A stretch of DNA of 64,000 nt. It comes from Armatimonadota bacterium. Its GTDB lineage: Bacteria; Armatimonadota; DTGP01; JAKQQT01. The stretch lies in contig DASXVS010000063.1 of NCBI GenBank assembly GCA_036504095.1, positions 1-64,000 of the forward strand. The letters run 5' to 3'. The notes under the pieces were generated by a model that ran no database searches, had not been told where the DNA came from, and was given only the letters and a program-made list of their open reading frames with translations. Position 1 is the stretch's first letter, and every line of letters starts with the position of its first letter. Position numbers and translations under genes: made by a program. This document shows positions 17,345-25,847 of the stretch, piece by piece.

Positions 17345-18567
17345 GGCTCGATCCTCACCTGGAGCGATGTGCTGCCCGAAGTCAGGTTGACGCTGGCAGT
17401 CCACGTGGCCAAGGTGCTGGTGCCGCTCACGAACGCGCAGGGCACGGTTACAGCGTCACCAATGAGGGGAGCGACGCGGAGGTTTACCTGCGCGGTGGTG
17501 GCGACGTTCTTCGTCTCAACCACTACGGGAAAGGACGCCGGGAGGATGTCCGGCAGAACGTCCGCAGCCTGGTTGAGCTCGCCCAGGGGCTGGGCCGGTA
17601 CGGCGTTGCTGCCCACGGACACGATGCGCACGGACGGCGCCGAAGTATCGGGCCAAATCAGCGCCGGGTTGGACGGCAGCGCCGCGGAAGGCAGCGGATT
17701 GACGGTCAGCGTGCTGGCGCGGGTATTCGCCTCGATGCGAATGCGGCCGGGCGCTCCAGCGTATACCGTACCGCCCAGCGTATTGATCGTTCCGGTGCCG
17801 GCCACCGTATCGGCGACGAGACGGATCGCGCCGCCGCTGCCTGAGCCGCTCTGGTTCCCCGCGCCGCCGTAATTGCCGCCGTTTCCTCCGTTAGCGCGGA
17901 TGGAGCCGTTGATCGTGATGGTTCCCGTGGCCGCGATGAGGATCGCCCCGCCGCCGGCTCCGCCCCCGACACCATTACTCCCGCCACCGCCGGATCCGCC
18001 GATCAACGGCACAACCTGCGCGGTGCCATAGGCGACGCCCGGGAATGTGCCGGACAGGCCGGGACCGGCGTACCCCGCCCCGTTCTGCGGACCCTTAGCG
18101 CCTCCACCAAGCCCCCACCCCGGCCCCTCGCCACCCGCGTAGATGCCGGTCGTGAGCGCGGGCTTCCCGCCGGCGAAGCCGCCTGGGCCGGGTTCCGGGG
18201 CCGGAGAGACGCCACCGCTGGATGCGCCGTCCAGGCTCACGATCCCGTTGATCGTCACATCGCCGTTCACAAGCCAAACGACAGAAGCACGAGACGGGTG
18301 GTTCTTGAAAACGATGGACCCGGCCGTCATACTGACGGACGAGTAGTGGAAGACGACCGCCCCCTTGTCGCCATCATACACGCCCTTCCCGGGCGTGGGG
18401 CTAGTGGAGTCCCAAGCGCCATTGGGCGCTTGGGAGAGATCAATCGAGATATTGCTGGTGACGTTGAGGATTCCGTCGGAGCCATTGGCCCCGGGAACTG
18501 TGATTGCGGCCTCGCTTGCCGAAGCGAGGGCTAACGCCGCCAGGATGGCGGCCGTGCTTATATGCAT
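17341..18567 (-). CDS. Secreted glycine-rich beta-structure protein
   Basis: The 408-residue protein has a signal peptide (about 1-21) and a GGAGG ribosome binding site 6 nt before the ATG. The middle (about 110-260) is very rich in glycine with repeated GGxGGxG runs and parallel-beta-type segments (GTITINGSIRANGGNGG, GTINTLGGTVYAG). That composition is usual for surface or autotransporter-like beta-helix proteins. The last 110 residues look like an Ig-type domain (VRIVSVGSNAVPAQP... VNLTSGSTSLQVRIEP). No catalytic motif is recognised. It shares an operon with the SRxVTxY-repeat protein through an ATGA overlap. Confidence 0.65.
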   Translation of the reverse strand: MHISTAAILAALALASASEAAITVPGANGSDGILNVTSNISIDLSQAPNGAWDSTSPTPGKGVYDGDKGAVVFHYSSVSMTAGSIVFKNHPSRASVVWLVNGDVTINGIVSLDGASSGGVSPAPEPGPGGFAGGKPALTTGIYAGGEGPGWGLGGGAKGPQNGAGYAGPGLSGTFPGVAYGTAQVVPLIGGSGGGGSNGVGGGAGGGAILIAATGTITINGSIRANGGNGGNYGGAGNQSGSGSGGAIRLVADTVAGTGTINTLGGTVYAGAPGRIRIEANTRASTLTVNPLPSAALPSNPALIWPDTSAPSVRIVSVGSNAVPAQPLGELNQAADVLPDILPASFPVVVETKNVATTAQVNLRVAPLIGDAVTVPCAFVSGTSTLATWTASVNLTSGSTSLQVRIEP

Positions 18568-18831
18568 TCAGAACCTCCATATCTGCCCTGTTGCAACGGC
18601 CCGACGCCCGCCGTCCGAAAGTACTGGGGACAACGCTTGGCCGCATTAACGCGATAATTCCCGCTTACTAGTCTCTTCTAATCATCACGTTGTGGGGATA
18701 GCTGCTGCCTTACTCCCGCCTGGTCGGCGCGATGGCGATATTGGAAGCGGATCGCGTGTCCGTGTCCATAATGGCCCATCAGGCTCCGGCGTCCCGAATT
18801 ATGCCGGATGACGATTGAAAGAGAGTTTGCC

Positions 18832-20595
18832 ATGGTGGTATCCGTTCTCCGCATCGTTGCCCTCCTGCCGCTCATCGCCTCATTCGCCGCGGGCGCGAGC
18901 GAACCGCTTCCCGGTTTTCGGTGGGGTCCCTTCTTCGACGAACAGGTGCGGGACGAAAGAACCCCGGAAGGCGTGCGCATTTATACGGATGCGCCCGGCC
19001 CTATCGATCCCTCGAAACCGACTCTGGTCGTTTTCTATGCCACTCCCAACGGAAACTCCGTTGAACAGACACTTGGCTCGGAAATGGAGCCGGGACTCGA
19101 CTGGCATTACGATATCCAGCACATCGCGGCCCAGACCCGAAAACTCCGCGAGGTTGATACGCGTGAGAACATCGTCCTCGTTGTAGTGCAGCCTGATGAT
19201 CGAAGCTGGCCCGTCTGGCGTGAAAAGCACCCGGACAACGGCAGCCTCATCCGCCGGCTCGTGAGCACAACGGTGGCCGGTATTCCCGGAAGCCCAACCC
19301 GCATCGCTCTGACGGGACACAGTGGGGGCGGGTCGTTCATTATCGGTTACCTGAACGGCGGCAGTGCAATCCCGGACGAAATCCAGCGGATCGCGTTTCT
19401 GGATGCCAACTACTCCTACTCCGATGACGAGAAGCACGGCGACAAGCTGCTGGCATGGCTTCGCGGAGGTGTGACGCGCCACCTGATCGTACTGGCGTAC
19501 GATGACCGCAATATCACACTGGACGGTAAACCCGTCGTCGGCCCGGCCGGCGGAACTTGGCGGGCATCGCATCGAATGATAGACCGGTTCAACAGGGACG
19601 TACCGCTTTCCGAATCCCGGAATGGGGACCTCATCACATTCAAGGGCCTCAACGGACAGATAGTGCTCACGCTCGATCGCAATCCGCGGAACAGTATCCT
19701 TCACACCGTTCTGGTGGAAACCAACGGTTTCACGCACGCGATGACACTGGGGACGCCGGAGGAAGGCAAGGCGGGAGCTTATCGCGGAAAGCGGGCATAC
19801 ACGAAATTGATCCAACCGGCGCCAATATTGGCCCCGAGCGGCGTCAAGGTCGTCACCGGCATACCCGCCCGACCGTCGGGCGCCGAAGGCGGCCACGCCT
19901 TCATGAGCCGTATCGCCGCGATGGCCGGCGCAGATCGGGAGGCAGCCATCCTGGCCGAACTGAGTCAGGGCAATGTGCCGGATTTCCTGCGGAAGTTCAA
20001 GACCCTGCGGGTCCGCTGGGGAGACTCGAACCGGAAACGCCACACAGGCGTCATCAACGTCATGCCGGACTACCTGGCCGTTGGCAGCGATGCCGATTTT
20101 GTGCGCGTCCCGATGACGCCCATGACGGCTCAGAAACTGGCCGATCTGTACGGGTGCTCGCTCATCACCCGGCGAGTCTCCGACGTCGTGTTCGCCGAGT
20201 CCGAGCTCAGGCTCGATCCCAGGCCGTTGACGGTCGATCGCGAATCCGTTTCGACTTTTGTTCAGCACAACGACATGATCGAAGCGCAGCGCGCGGGCAA
20301 AGCGCTGGGGCTGCTCACCGCCGGGATCAAGAAGGACGTGGTTATCACGAACCTCCTGGCGGCCAGGCCGACCCACGTGGCGATTTACGGCTGGCACTAC
20401 ACCAATGGAACCCCTATCCAACCTCTCACGACGGTCCATATCAACACCTACGTGGACTACAGCCATGGCATTCGCCTGATGGCGCGCGCGTGCAAAGTGG
20501 ACGGCAAGGAGCGGGACGTCCGCGATGTGATGAAAGACCCGCTCCTTTGCTGCATGCTCAGTGACGAAGGCCCGATGACCGTCGTCTCCTACTGA
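18832..20595 (+). CDS. Secreted alpha/beta-hydrolase-like protein with unknown C-domain
   Basis: With the ATG at 18832 the signal peptide starts directly (VVSVLRIVALLPLIASFAAGASE), giving 587 residues; an upstream ATG adds 8. Residues about 50-330 have an alpha/beta-hydrolase look: TLVVFYATPNGNS, and a nucleophile elbow IALTGHSGGGSF. The C-terminal 200 residues form a separate conserved-looking block (FVRVPMTPMTAQKLADLYGCSLITRR, then KKDVVITNLL, AIYGWHYTNG and YVDYSHGIRLMARAC) with His, Tyr and Asp residues in motif-like settings. I do not recognise it. It is probably an extracellular hydrolase of unknown substrate. Confidence 0.6.
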   Translation: MVVSVLRIVALLPLIASFAAGASEPLPGFRWGPFFDEQVRDERTPEGVRIYTDAPGPIDPSKPTLVVFYATPNGNSVEQTLGSEMEPGLDWHYDIQHIAAQTRKLREVDTRENIVLVVVQPDDRSWPVWREKHPDNGSLIRRLVSTTVAGIPGSPTRIALTGHSGGGSFIIGYLNGGSAIPDEIQRIAFLDANYSYSDDEKHGDKLLAWLRGGVTRHLIVLAYDDRNITLDGKPVVGPAGGTWRASHRMIDRFNRDVPLSESRNGDLITFKGLNGQIVLTLDRNPRNSILHTVLVETNGFTHAMTLGTPEEGKAGAYRGKRAYTKLIQPAPILAPSGVKVVTGIPARPSGAEGGHAFMSRIAAMAGADREAAILAELSQGNVPDFLRKFKTLRVRWGDSNRKRHTGVINVMPDYLAVGSDADFVRVPMTPMTAQKLADLYGCSLITRRVSDVVFAESELRLDPRPLTVDRESVSTFVQHNDMIEAQRAGKALGLLTAGIKKDVVITNLLAARPTHVAIYGWHYTNGTPIQPLTTVHINTYVDYSHGIRLMARACKVDGKERDVRDVMKDPLLCCMLSDEGPMTVVSY

Positions 20596-20614
20596 GTGCG
20601 GCGGCGCGACGGCC

Positions 20615-20620
20615 TATAAT
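20615..20620 (+). promoter_or_regulatory. Possible -10 box upstream of the PqaA-like gene
   Basis: A perfect TATAAT lies about 110 nt before the next gene start. No -35 hexamer at the right spacing was seen. Confidence 0.3.
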
Positions 20621-20730
20621 ATGCACGTGCGCCCGATTCTGCGCGCACGATTGAGACTTCCCACTGCGCCGGGCGCGCTAGACAGCCCCCAGGCCGGTCG
20701 GGCCATACGCACAGATTGAGGATGAATCCT

Positions 20731-22014
20731 ATGAAACGAAGCCGGTTACCTGGCATCGCCGCCGCTGCGTTAGCGCTCGTCGCGCCGGCGCGCGCGGATC
20801 TGTCGTCTTACATCGCAAAGCCGGAAGCGGTTTATACGTGGGGACAACGGTCCAATCGGAACGACGCGTCCGGAAGCGTCCAGGAATTGACGATGACCTC
20901 CCAGACGTGGCAGGGCAATGTATGGAAGCACCGCATCCAGGTGTTTCGCCCGACCGGAGCTCCCCACCCCGAGATGTGCCTGCTGTACAATACCGGCGGG
21001 AACGGCGGCGTGGGTGAGGAGGCGCTTGGCCGAATGGTGGCGAACGCCACAGGCTGTACGGTCGCGATCCTGTTCAATATCCCCAACCAGCCGCTTTATG
21101 GCAAGACGGAAGATGGGCTCATCGTCTACTCGTGGCAGAAATACGTCGAGACCGGGGATGAGAAGTGGCCCCTCCAATTTCCTATGGTAAAGGCCGTGAT
21201 CAAGGCGATGGACACCGTCCAGGCGGCGGCAAAGAAAGCCGGGGACCCCGAGATCACGAAGTTCGTCGTCACCGGTGCGTCGAAGCGCGGTTGGACATCG
21301 TGGCTGACCGCCGCGACAGGCGACAAACGCATCGTCGCCATCGCGCCGATGGTCATCGACATGCTGAATATGCCGGCCCAGATTCCACACCAGCTCGCTA
21401 TGTATGGCAAGCCGAGCGAGATGATAGACGACTACTCCTCAGGCGGGATGCTTGACGCGCTGAAAACACCCAAAGGCAAACGCATCGTCGAGATGGTTGA
21501 TCCTTACTCTTATCGCGCGAAGCTCTCCCTCCCGAAGATGATTGTCTTGGGGACAAATGACCCGTACTGGTCGCAGGACGCCCTCAACTTGTACTGGGAC
21601 GATCTGACGGGCCCGAAATGGGTCCTGTACACGCCCAACAGCGGCCACGCCCTGGAAGATTGGACCCGAGTGCTGAACACCCTGGGAGCATTCGCGCGCT
21701 CCATGGCTGCCGGAAAACCCCTCCCAACGCCGAAATGGCAATGGACCGGCGACTCCTCGAAGGCGACGATCTCGATCTCCTGCGACGCCCCGATGAAGTC
21801 GGCCCGGCTGTTCCGGGCCCAGTCTGCCTCTACGGATTTCCGGAAATCAACGTGGATGTTCAGCGAGATCCCCGTCGAGGGCGGCAAGACCTCGGCCACC
21901 GCCACCAAGCCCGATACCGGCTTTGCCGCAACGTTCGTCGAGATGACCTTCGAGCAGGAAGGCAAACCTTACACGATTTCCACACAGATGCGCATCCTGG
22001 GAGCGGCTAAGTGA
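20731..22014 (+). CDS. PhoPQ-activated pathogenicity-related (PqaA-like) secreted protein
   Basis: A signal peptide (KRSRLPGIAAAALALVAPARA) starts at the ATG at 20731, with GAGG 9 nt upstream; the product is 427 residues. The body matches the PqaA family: CLLYNTGGNGG, LPMVKAV-like QFPMVKAVIKAMDTVQ, the elbow FVVTGASKRGWTSWLTA, IVLGTNDPYWSQDAL and a late TPNSGHALEDW His. The family has an alpha/beta-hydrolase fold with the catalytic Ser in GASKRG. Its substrate is unknown. Its last bases overlap the GTG start of the glycosyltransferase (GTGA). Confidence 0.85.
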   Translation: MKRSRLPGIAAAALALVAPARADLSSYIAKPEAVYTWGQRSNRNDASGSVQELTMTSQTWQGNVWKHRIQVFRPTGAPHPEMCLLYNTGGNGGVGEEALGRMVANATGCTVAILFNIPNQPLYGKTEDGLIVYSWQKYVETGDEKWPLQFPMVKAVIKAMDTVQAAAKKAGDPEITKFVVTGASKRGWTSWLTAATGDKRIVAIAPMVIDMLNMPAQIPHQLAMYGKPSEMIDDYSSGGMLDALKTPKGKRIVEMVDPYSYRAKLSLPKMIVLGTNDPYWSQDALNLYWDDLTGPKWVLYTPNSGHALEDWTRVLNTLGAFARSMAAGKPLPTPKWQWTGDSSKATISISCDAPMKSARLFRAQSASTDFRKSTWMFSEIPVEGGKTSATATKPDTGFAATFVEMTFEQEGKPYTISTQMRILGAAK

Positions 22015-22751
22015 CGAGTTCTGTTCAGCCATCGTCCGTCGAATTATTCGGGTGCCGAGTCGATCGCGTGACGATGCGCGAAGCAATCGCCAGGTGCGGG
22101 TTCTTCCTGGCCGAAGGCGGCCCTCACTACGTGGTAACCGCCGACACCTCCGGCATCGTGATCGCCCAGGGCGATGAGGAATACCGGCGAATCATCAACG
22201 AAGCCGACCTCGTGACCCCGGACAGCATCGGTGTGGTGTGGGCCTCGCGCAAGTTCGGGCAGCCTGTGCCTGAACGCGTGCCGGGCGTGGACACGATGGA
22301 GGCGCTGTGCGGCCTCGCGGCCGCCGAAGGGCTCCGTGTCTATCTGTTTGGCGCCGCCCCCGGCGTGGCGGAAACCGCGGCGGCCAACCTCCGCGCGAAA
22401 TTCCCCGGCCTGACGGTCGCTGGAACGCGTAACGGATATTTCGCGAGCACCGACGAACCCGGGATCATCGCTGATATCCGCAACGCCGGAGCCGACGTCC
22501 TGTTTGTAGCTTTCGGCATCCCGAAGCAGGAGAAGTGGATCAAACAGAACCTGCCGGCCACCGGCGCTCGCCTCGCGATGGGCGTGGGAGGCAGTTTCGA
22601 TGCCTTTGCGGGCGTGGTCAAGCGCGCGCCGGCAACCATTCGCAAGGTCCATCTCGAATGGCTCTGGCGGACACTCAGCAATCCAAGGAAGATCCGAAAG
22701 GCGGCAACACTGCCAAGGTTCGCATGGATGGTCTACAGAGCGAAACGTTGA
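22011..22751 (+). CDS. WecG/TagA/CpsF-family glycosyltransferase
   Basis: The 246-residue protein starts at a GTG overlapping the previous stop (GTGA). It has the family pattern: VELFGCRVDRVTMREAI, VVTADTSGIVIAQ, ADLVTPDSIGVVWASR, RVYLFGAAPGVAE, GYF and FVAFGIPKQEKWI, then MGVGGSFDAFAGVVKRAP. These enzymes add N-acetylmannosamine-type sugars to lipid-linked intermediates of cell-wall polymers. Coupling to a secreted PqaA-like protein is unusual and may reflect only gene packing. Confidence 0.92.
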   Translation: MTSSVQPSSVELFGCRVDRVTMREAIARCGFFLAEGGPHYVVTADTSGIVIAQGDEEYRRIINEADLVTPDSIGVVWASRKFGQPVPERVPGVDTMEALCGLAAAEGLRVYLFGAAPGVAETAAANLRAKFPGLTVAGTRNGYFASTDEPGIIADIRNAGADVLFVAFGIPKQEKWIKQNLPATGARLAMGVGGSFDAFAGVVKRAPATIRKVHLEWLWRTLSNPRKIRKAATLPRFAWMVYRAKR

Positions 22752-22755
22752 TTTG

Positions 22756-22791
22756 CACCACGGAGCCACGGAGAACACGGAGGAACTCTGA
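22756..22791 (+). repeat. Left inverted repeat (CACGGAG words)
   Basis: It is built from CACCACGGAG, CCACGGAGAA and CACGGAGG words and ends in AACTCTGA. Its last base abuts the ATG of the GxxExxY gene, so any ribosome binding signal (GGAGGAA, 22778-22784) is inside the repeat. Confidence 0.85.
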
Positions 22792-23166
22792 ATGCTGGCG
22801 GACGGGGATGTGACGGAGCAAGTCATTGGTGCGGCGATCGAGGTTCACAAGCATCTCGGCCCCGGCTTGCTTGAAAGCACTTACGAGGCGTGTCTTTGCC
22901 ATGAATTGGCTCTTCGCGGGGTTCAATTCGAACGCCAAATGAGCATACCGTTATCATACAAGGGAGTTCAATTGGCCTGTGGGCATCGAATTGACCTCGT
23001 CGTAGAGCGACGAGTTATCGTCGAACTCAAGTCGGTTGACGCTCTGATCCCACTACACGAGGCCCAGCTTCTTACTTACTTAAGGACTACCGGATTGCAT
23101 ACGGGTCTGATCATCAACTTCAATGTCAGATTCCTGCGCGACGGTATCGTCAGGAGAGTTCTCTGA
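22792..23166 (+). CDS. GxxExxY protein
   Basis: The 124-residue protein contains the defining motif in HLGPGLLESTYEACL. It also has LVVERRVIVELKSVDAL, a candidate PD-(D/E)XK-like core (D in GHRIDLVV, then ExK in VELKS), followed by EAQLLTYLRTTGLHTGLIINF. The family is widespread and uncharacterised, and distantly resembles restriction-type nucleases. It lies in a spacer between a WecG-type gene and a PfkB kinase, and its ORF is exactly enclosed by inverted CACGGAG repeats. A role in DNA transactions on these repeats is a guess based on that arrangement. Confidence 0.9.
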   Translation: MLADGDVTEQVIGAAIEVHKHLGPGLLESTYEACLCHELALRGVQFERQMSIPLSYKGVQLACGHRIDLVVERRVIVELKSVDALIPLHEAQLLTYLRTTGLHTGLIINFNVRFLRDGIVRRVL

Positions 23167-23197
23167 GTTTCTCAGTGCTCTCCGTGCCTCCGTGGTG
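23162..23197 (-). repeat. Right inverted repeat (CTCCGTG words)
   Basis: The reverse complement reads CACCACGGAGGCACGG then AGAGCACTGAG and AAACTCAGA. It matches the left repeat at about 30 of 36 positions. The TGA stop of the GxxExxY gene (23164-23166) lies inside it. Confidence 0.85.
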
Positions 23198-23226
23198 AGT
23201 GCCTCGCTCCCATCGAAAGGAAACAT

Positions 23227-24171
23227 ATGACAGACACTATTACGCCCGATGTGGTCACCGTGGGGTCCATGGCGATTGACAGCATCCGCACTCCGGCGGG
23301 CGACGCTCCCAACTGCCTTGGCGGCGCCGCCGTGCACGGCTCAATGTCCGCCAGCTTCTTCGCTCGCGTCGGCCTGGTGGGCGTGGTGGGGCACGATTAC
23401 CCGCCTCACGCCATCGCCATGCTCGAAGAGCGCAGTATCGACCTTTGCGGAGTTCAGCACGCGGACGGGAAAACCTTCTTCTGGCAGGGCTATTACGAGG
23501 GGGACATGGGCGACGCATTCACGGAGGTCACCGACCTCAATGTGTTCGCCGATTTCCAGCCGGAACTGCCGGCTTCGCATCGAAAGGCGCCGTTCCTCTT
23601 CCTGGCAAACATCCACCCGGCGCTTCAGCTATACGTGCTGGAGCAGATGGAAAGCCCGCTTCTCACGATGGCCGACACGATGAACTTCTGGATCACCGGC
23701 GAAAAGGATGCCCTTACCAAAGTCATCCAGAAGGTCAATGTCATGTTTATGAACGACGCGGAGTTGCGCCAGTACACGGGAATCCCGAACGTGGTAAAGG
23801 CCGCGCGCGCCGTCCTCGACCTTGGTCCGGACGCCATCATCGTGAAAAAGGGTGGTAACGGCGCGGTGATGTTCTCGAAGGCCGGTGACCCGGAAGGCCC
23901 GCTCGGCATGTCGTATTTCAGCGCTCCGGCCTACCCCATTCCCAGCCTCACCGATCCCACCGGCGCGGGCGATTCGTTCGCCGGCGGCTTCATCGGCTAC
24001 CTGGCCAAGGTCCACGATACCTCCGAGGCCGCGATGCGGCGCGGGATCATCTACGGCAGCGTGATGGCCTCATTCAACGTCGAGGACTTCAGCATGAATC
24101 GCGTCCGGCGGCTGACCTGGCCGGAAATCGAGACGCGTTTCGCGCGTTTCGAGAAGATCGTGGCGTTCTAA
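23227..24171 (+). CDS. PfkB-family sugar/nucleoside kinase
   Basis: The 314-residue protein begins after AAAGGAAA with DVVTVGSMAIDSI and GGAAVHGSMSASFFARVGLVGVVG (in parts), the first PfkB signature. The second signature, DPTGAGDSFAGGFIGYLAK, holds the anion-hole GAGD with catalytic Asp. The acceptor sugar is not predictable; the MNDAELRQYTG and IVKKGGNGAV blocks resemble the ribokinase/adenosine-kinase branch. No sugar transporter or isomerase is adjacent. Confidence 0.9.
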   Translation: MTDTITPDVVTVGSMAIDSIRTPAGDAPNCLGGAAVHGSMSASFFARVGLVGVVGHDYPPHAIAMLEERSIDLCGVQHADGKTFFWQGYYEGDMGDAFTEVTDLNVFADFQPELPASHRKAPFLFLANIHPALQLYVLEQMESPLLTMADTMNFWITGEKDALTKVIQKVNVMFMNDAELRQYTGIPNVVKAARAVLDLGPDAIIVKKGGNGAVMFSKAGDPEGPLGMSYFSAPAYPIPSLTDPTGAGDSFAGGFIGYLAKVHDTSEAAMRRGIIYGSVMASFNVEDFSMNRVRRLTWPEIETRFARFEKIVAF

Positions 24172-24382
24172 GTCCGGCTTTCGATTCCCTTCCTGCACCG
24201 TCGCCCCGGTCCTGTTGCCGGCAATAGCCCGTAAGTGTACCGGGGTGATATTATCCACATCGAGATAACACAGATGCATTGACCAGTGAATAGCCATATT
24301 GGTAAATCTATACAGTACCTCTATGGCGACGCAGATCCTCATCCGCCGGCGACACTCGGTATGACACGTGAAGGAGGTCGCG

Positions 24383-25837
24383 ATGGTATTCCGTCGTTGC
24401 AGGAATCCAATCGTTCTGCCCTGTATTCTCCTGGCCGCCCTATCGGCAGCCATGCCCTCTCATTCCCAGGCGGTCTACCGCGCCTCCATCGCCACCGGTG
24501 GCGCAGAGGCGGACTGGGATAGCAGACACCCATCCATCAGCGCCGACGGACGCTACATTGCATTCACTTCCGGCGCATTCAACCTGATTCCGGGAGGCAC
24601 GCCGGACACGACCGACGTTTATGTTCGCGACCGTGTCACTCTGCAGACCACCTGCGTCTCGGTGTCCTCCTCCGGCGCCCGCGGGAACAACAACAGCGAT
24701 TCACCCTCGATCAGTTCGGACGGGCGCTACGTCGCATTCCGGTCGTACGCTTCCAACCTCGTGCCGAATGACACAAACGGCGTGGAGGACATATTCCTCC
24801 ACGATACGGTTCTCGGCACCACGGTGCTCGTATCCGCGGCGGCGGGAGGGGCGCCGGCGAACGGATGGAGTGACTCCCCGGCGATCAGCGGAAACGGCAA
24901 TATCGTTGCCTACTCCTCCAAGACAAGCAACATTGTAGACGGCACCGCCATCACTGTCCGCAACATCCTGGCGTGGAATCGCCTCTCCGGTGTGACCACA
25001 CGTTTGAGCAAAGCTTTTGACGGCTCGCCGGCAAACGGTGACTCGTTCTTCCCAGCGATCTCTGAGGACGGCAGGTACATCGCGTTCGAGTCTTTCGCCT
25101 CCAATATCCTGCTCGGGGACACCAATAACGCGTCGGATGTATTTGTTGCCGATCGGCTGACCGGAGCGACCCAGCGCGTCTCTGTCGCCTCCGGCGGCCT
25201 TCAGTCCGCAACGGACAGTGATGAGGCAGCCATCAGCGCAGACGGCCGATGGGTAGCCTTCCGCTCATACTCAACAAACCTGGTCACGACCCTCGACCAG
25301 AACGACGCTCCTGATGTCTTCCTTCACGATCGGGCCACCGGCGCGACGTCTCTGGTGTCCGTCGGCATAGACGGCGCGGCAGCGCTCGGCGAAAGTGGAT
25401 CGGCCTCGTTGAGCTCCGATGGGCGCTACGTGGCGTTCTGGTCGCGGGCGGCAAACGTTGTCTCGGGCGATACGAACGGCTGGGATGATGTGTTCGTTCG
25501 CGATACCGTGAAACAGACCACGACACGGATCTCGGCCGGAGACTACTGGAGCCTGTCTCCCACCATAACGCAGAACGGGGTGTACGTATCCTTCGAATCC
25601 TACGCGGACAATCTAGTTTCCGCCGACACAAACCAGATGAGCGACGTCTTCGCCGCCGGTCCGCTCGCGGCCGCCTACTCGGTGTCTGAAGCCGGGAAGG
25701 CATTGCGCATCTGGGGCGGATTGCTCGTCGCCGACCCGATGGACTTGCCTCGACTCAACGTTGAGGCAGCCAATGCCCACATCGATTTGTCTGATGCCAC
25801 ACGTATCGCACGGAAGGCAATGGGCCTGGAACCGTAA
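24383..25837 (+). CDS. Secreted TolB-like beta-propeller with dockerin-like tag
   Basis: AAGGAGGT lies 4 nt before the ATG at 24383; a signal peptide follows (to about SHSQA), giving 484 residues. The body is a run of blades with the pattern HPSISADGRYIAFTS ... DVYVRDRVT and PSISSDGRYVAFRS ... DIFLHD, typical of WD40-like/TolB propellers. The C-terminal 50 residues (GKALRIWGGLL ... HIDLSDATRIARKAMGLEP) are the dockerin-like tag seen on other secreted proteins here. A paralogue lies at 52536-54014. A seven-haem cytochrome starts 10 bp downstream, so the two are likely co-expressed. Ligand unknown. Confidence 0.8.
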   Translation: MVFRRCRNPIVLPCILLAALSAAMPSHSQAVYRASIATGGAEADWDSRHPSISADGRYIAFTSGAFNLIPGGTPDTTDVYVRDRVTLQTTCVSVSSSGARGNNNSDSPSISSDGRYVAFRSYASNLVPNDTNGVEDIFLHDTVLGTTVLVSAAAGGAPANGWSDSPAISGNGNIVAYSSKTSNIVDGTAITVRNILAWNRLSGVTTRLSKAFDGSPANGDSFFPAISEDGRYIAFESFASNILLGDTNNASDVFVADRLTGATQRVSVASGGLQSATDSDEAAISADGRWVAFRSYSTNLVTTLDQNDAPDVFLHDRATGATSLVSVGIDGAAALGESGSASLSSDGRYVAFWSRAANVVSGDTNGWDDVFVRDTVKQTTTRISAGDYWSLSPTITQNGVYVSFESYADNLVSADTNQMSDVFAAGPLAAAYSVSEAGKALRIWGGLLVADPMDLPRLNVEAANAHIDLSDATRIARKAMGLEP

Positions 25838-25847
25838 GGAGCAAACC

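Larger units (their letters stand above)
22756..23197. mobile_element. Inverted-repeat-bounded GxxExxY cassette
   Basis: A 442-bp unit consists of a left 36-bp repeat (22756-22791), a GxxExxY ORF that starts at the next base (22792), and a right 36-bp repeat (23162-23197) that contains the ORF stop codon. The two repeats match as inverted copies at about 30 of 36 positions. The unit lies in a spacer between two unrelated genes, 4 bp after one and 29 bp before the next. No target-site duplication was identified by eye and no transposase is present, so it would have to move, if at all, with outside help. Calling it mobile is an inference. Confidence 0.55.

Noticed and set aside
18411-18434. 10-bp hairpin CCCAAGCGCC / GGCGCTTGGG inside the glycine-rich protein gene
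   Set aside because: It lies in coding sequence for an ordinary peptide (SQAPNGAWDS); probably chance in GC-rich DNA.
18880-20466. 528-codon open frame opposite the secreted hydrolase
   Set aside because: Antisense shadow of a real gene; no ribosome binding site and no recognisable motif.
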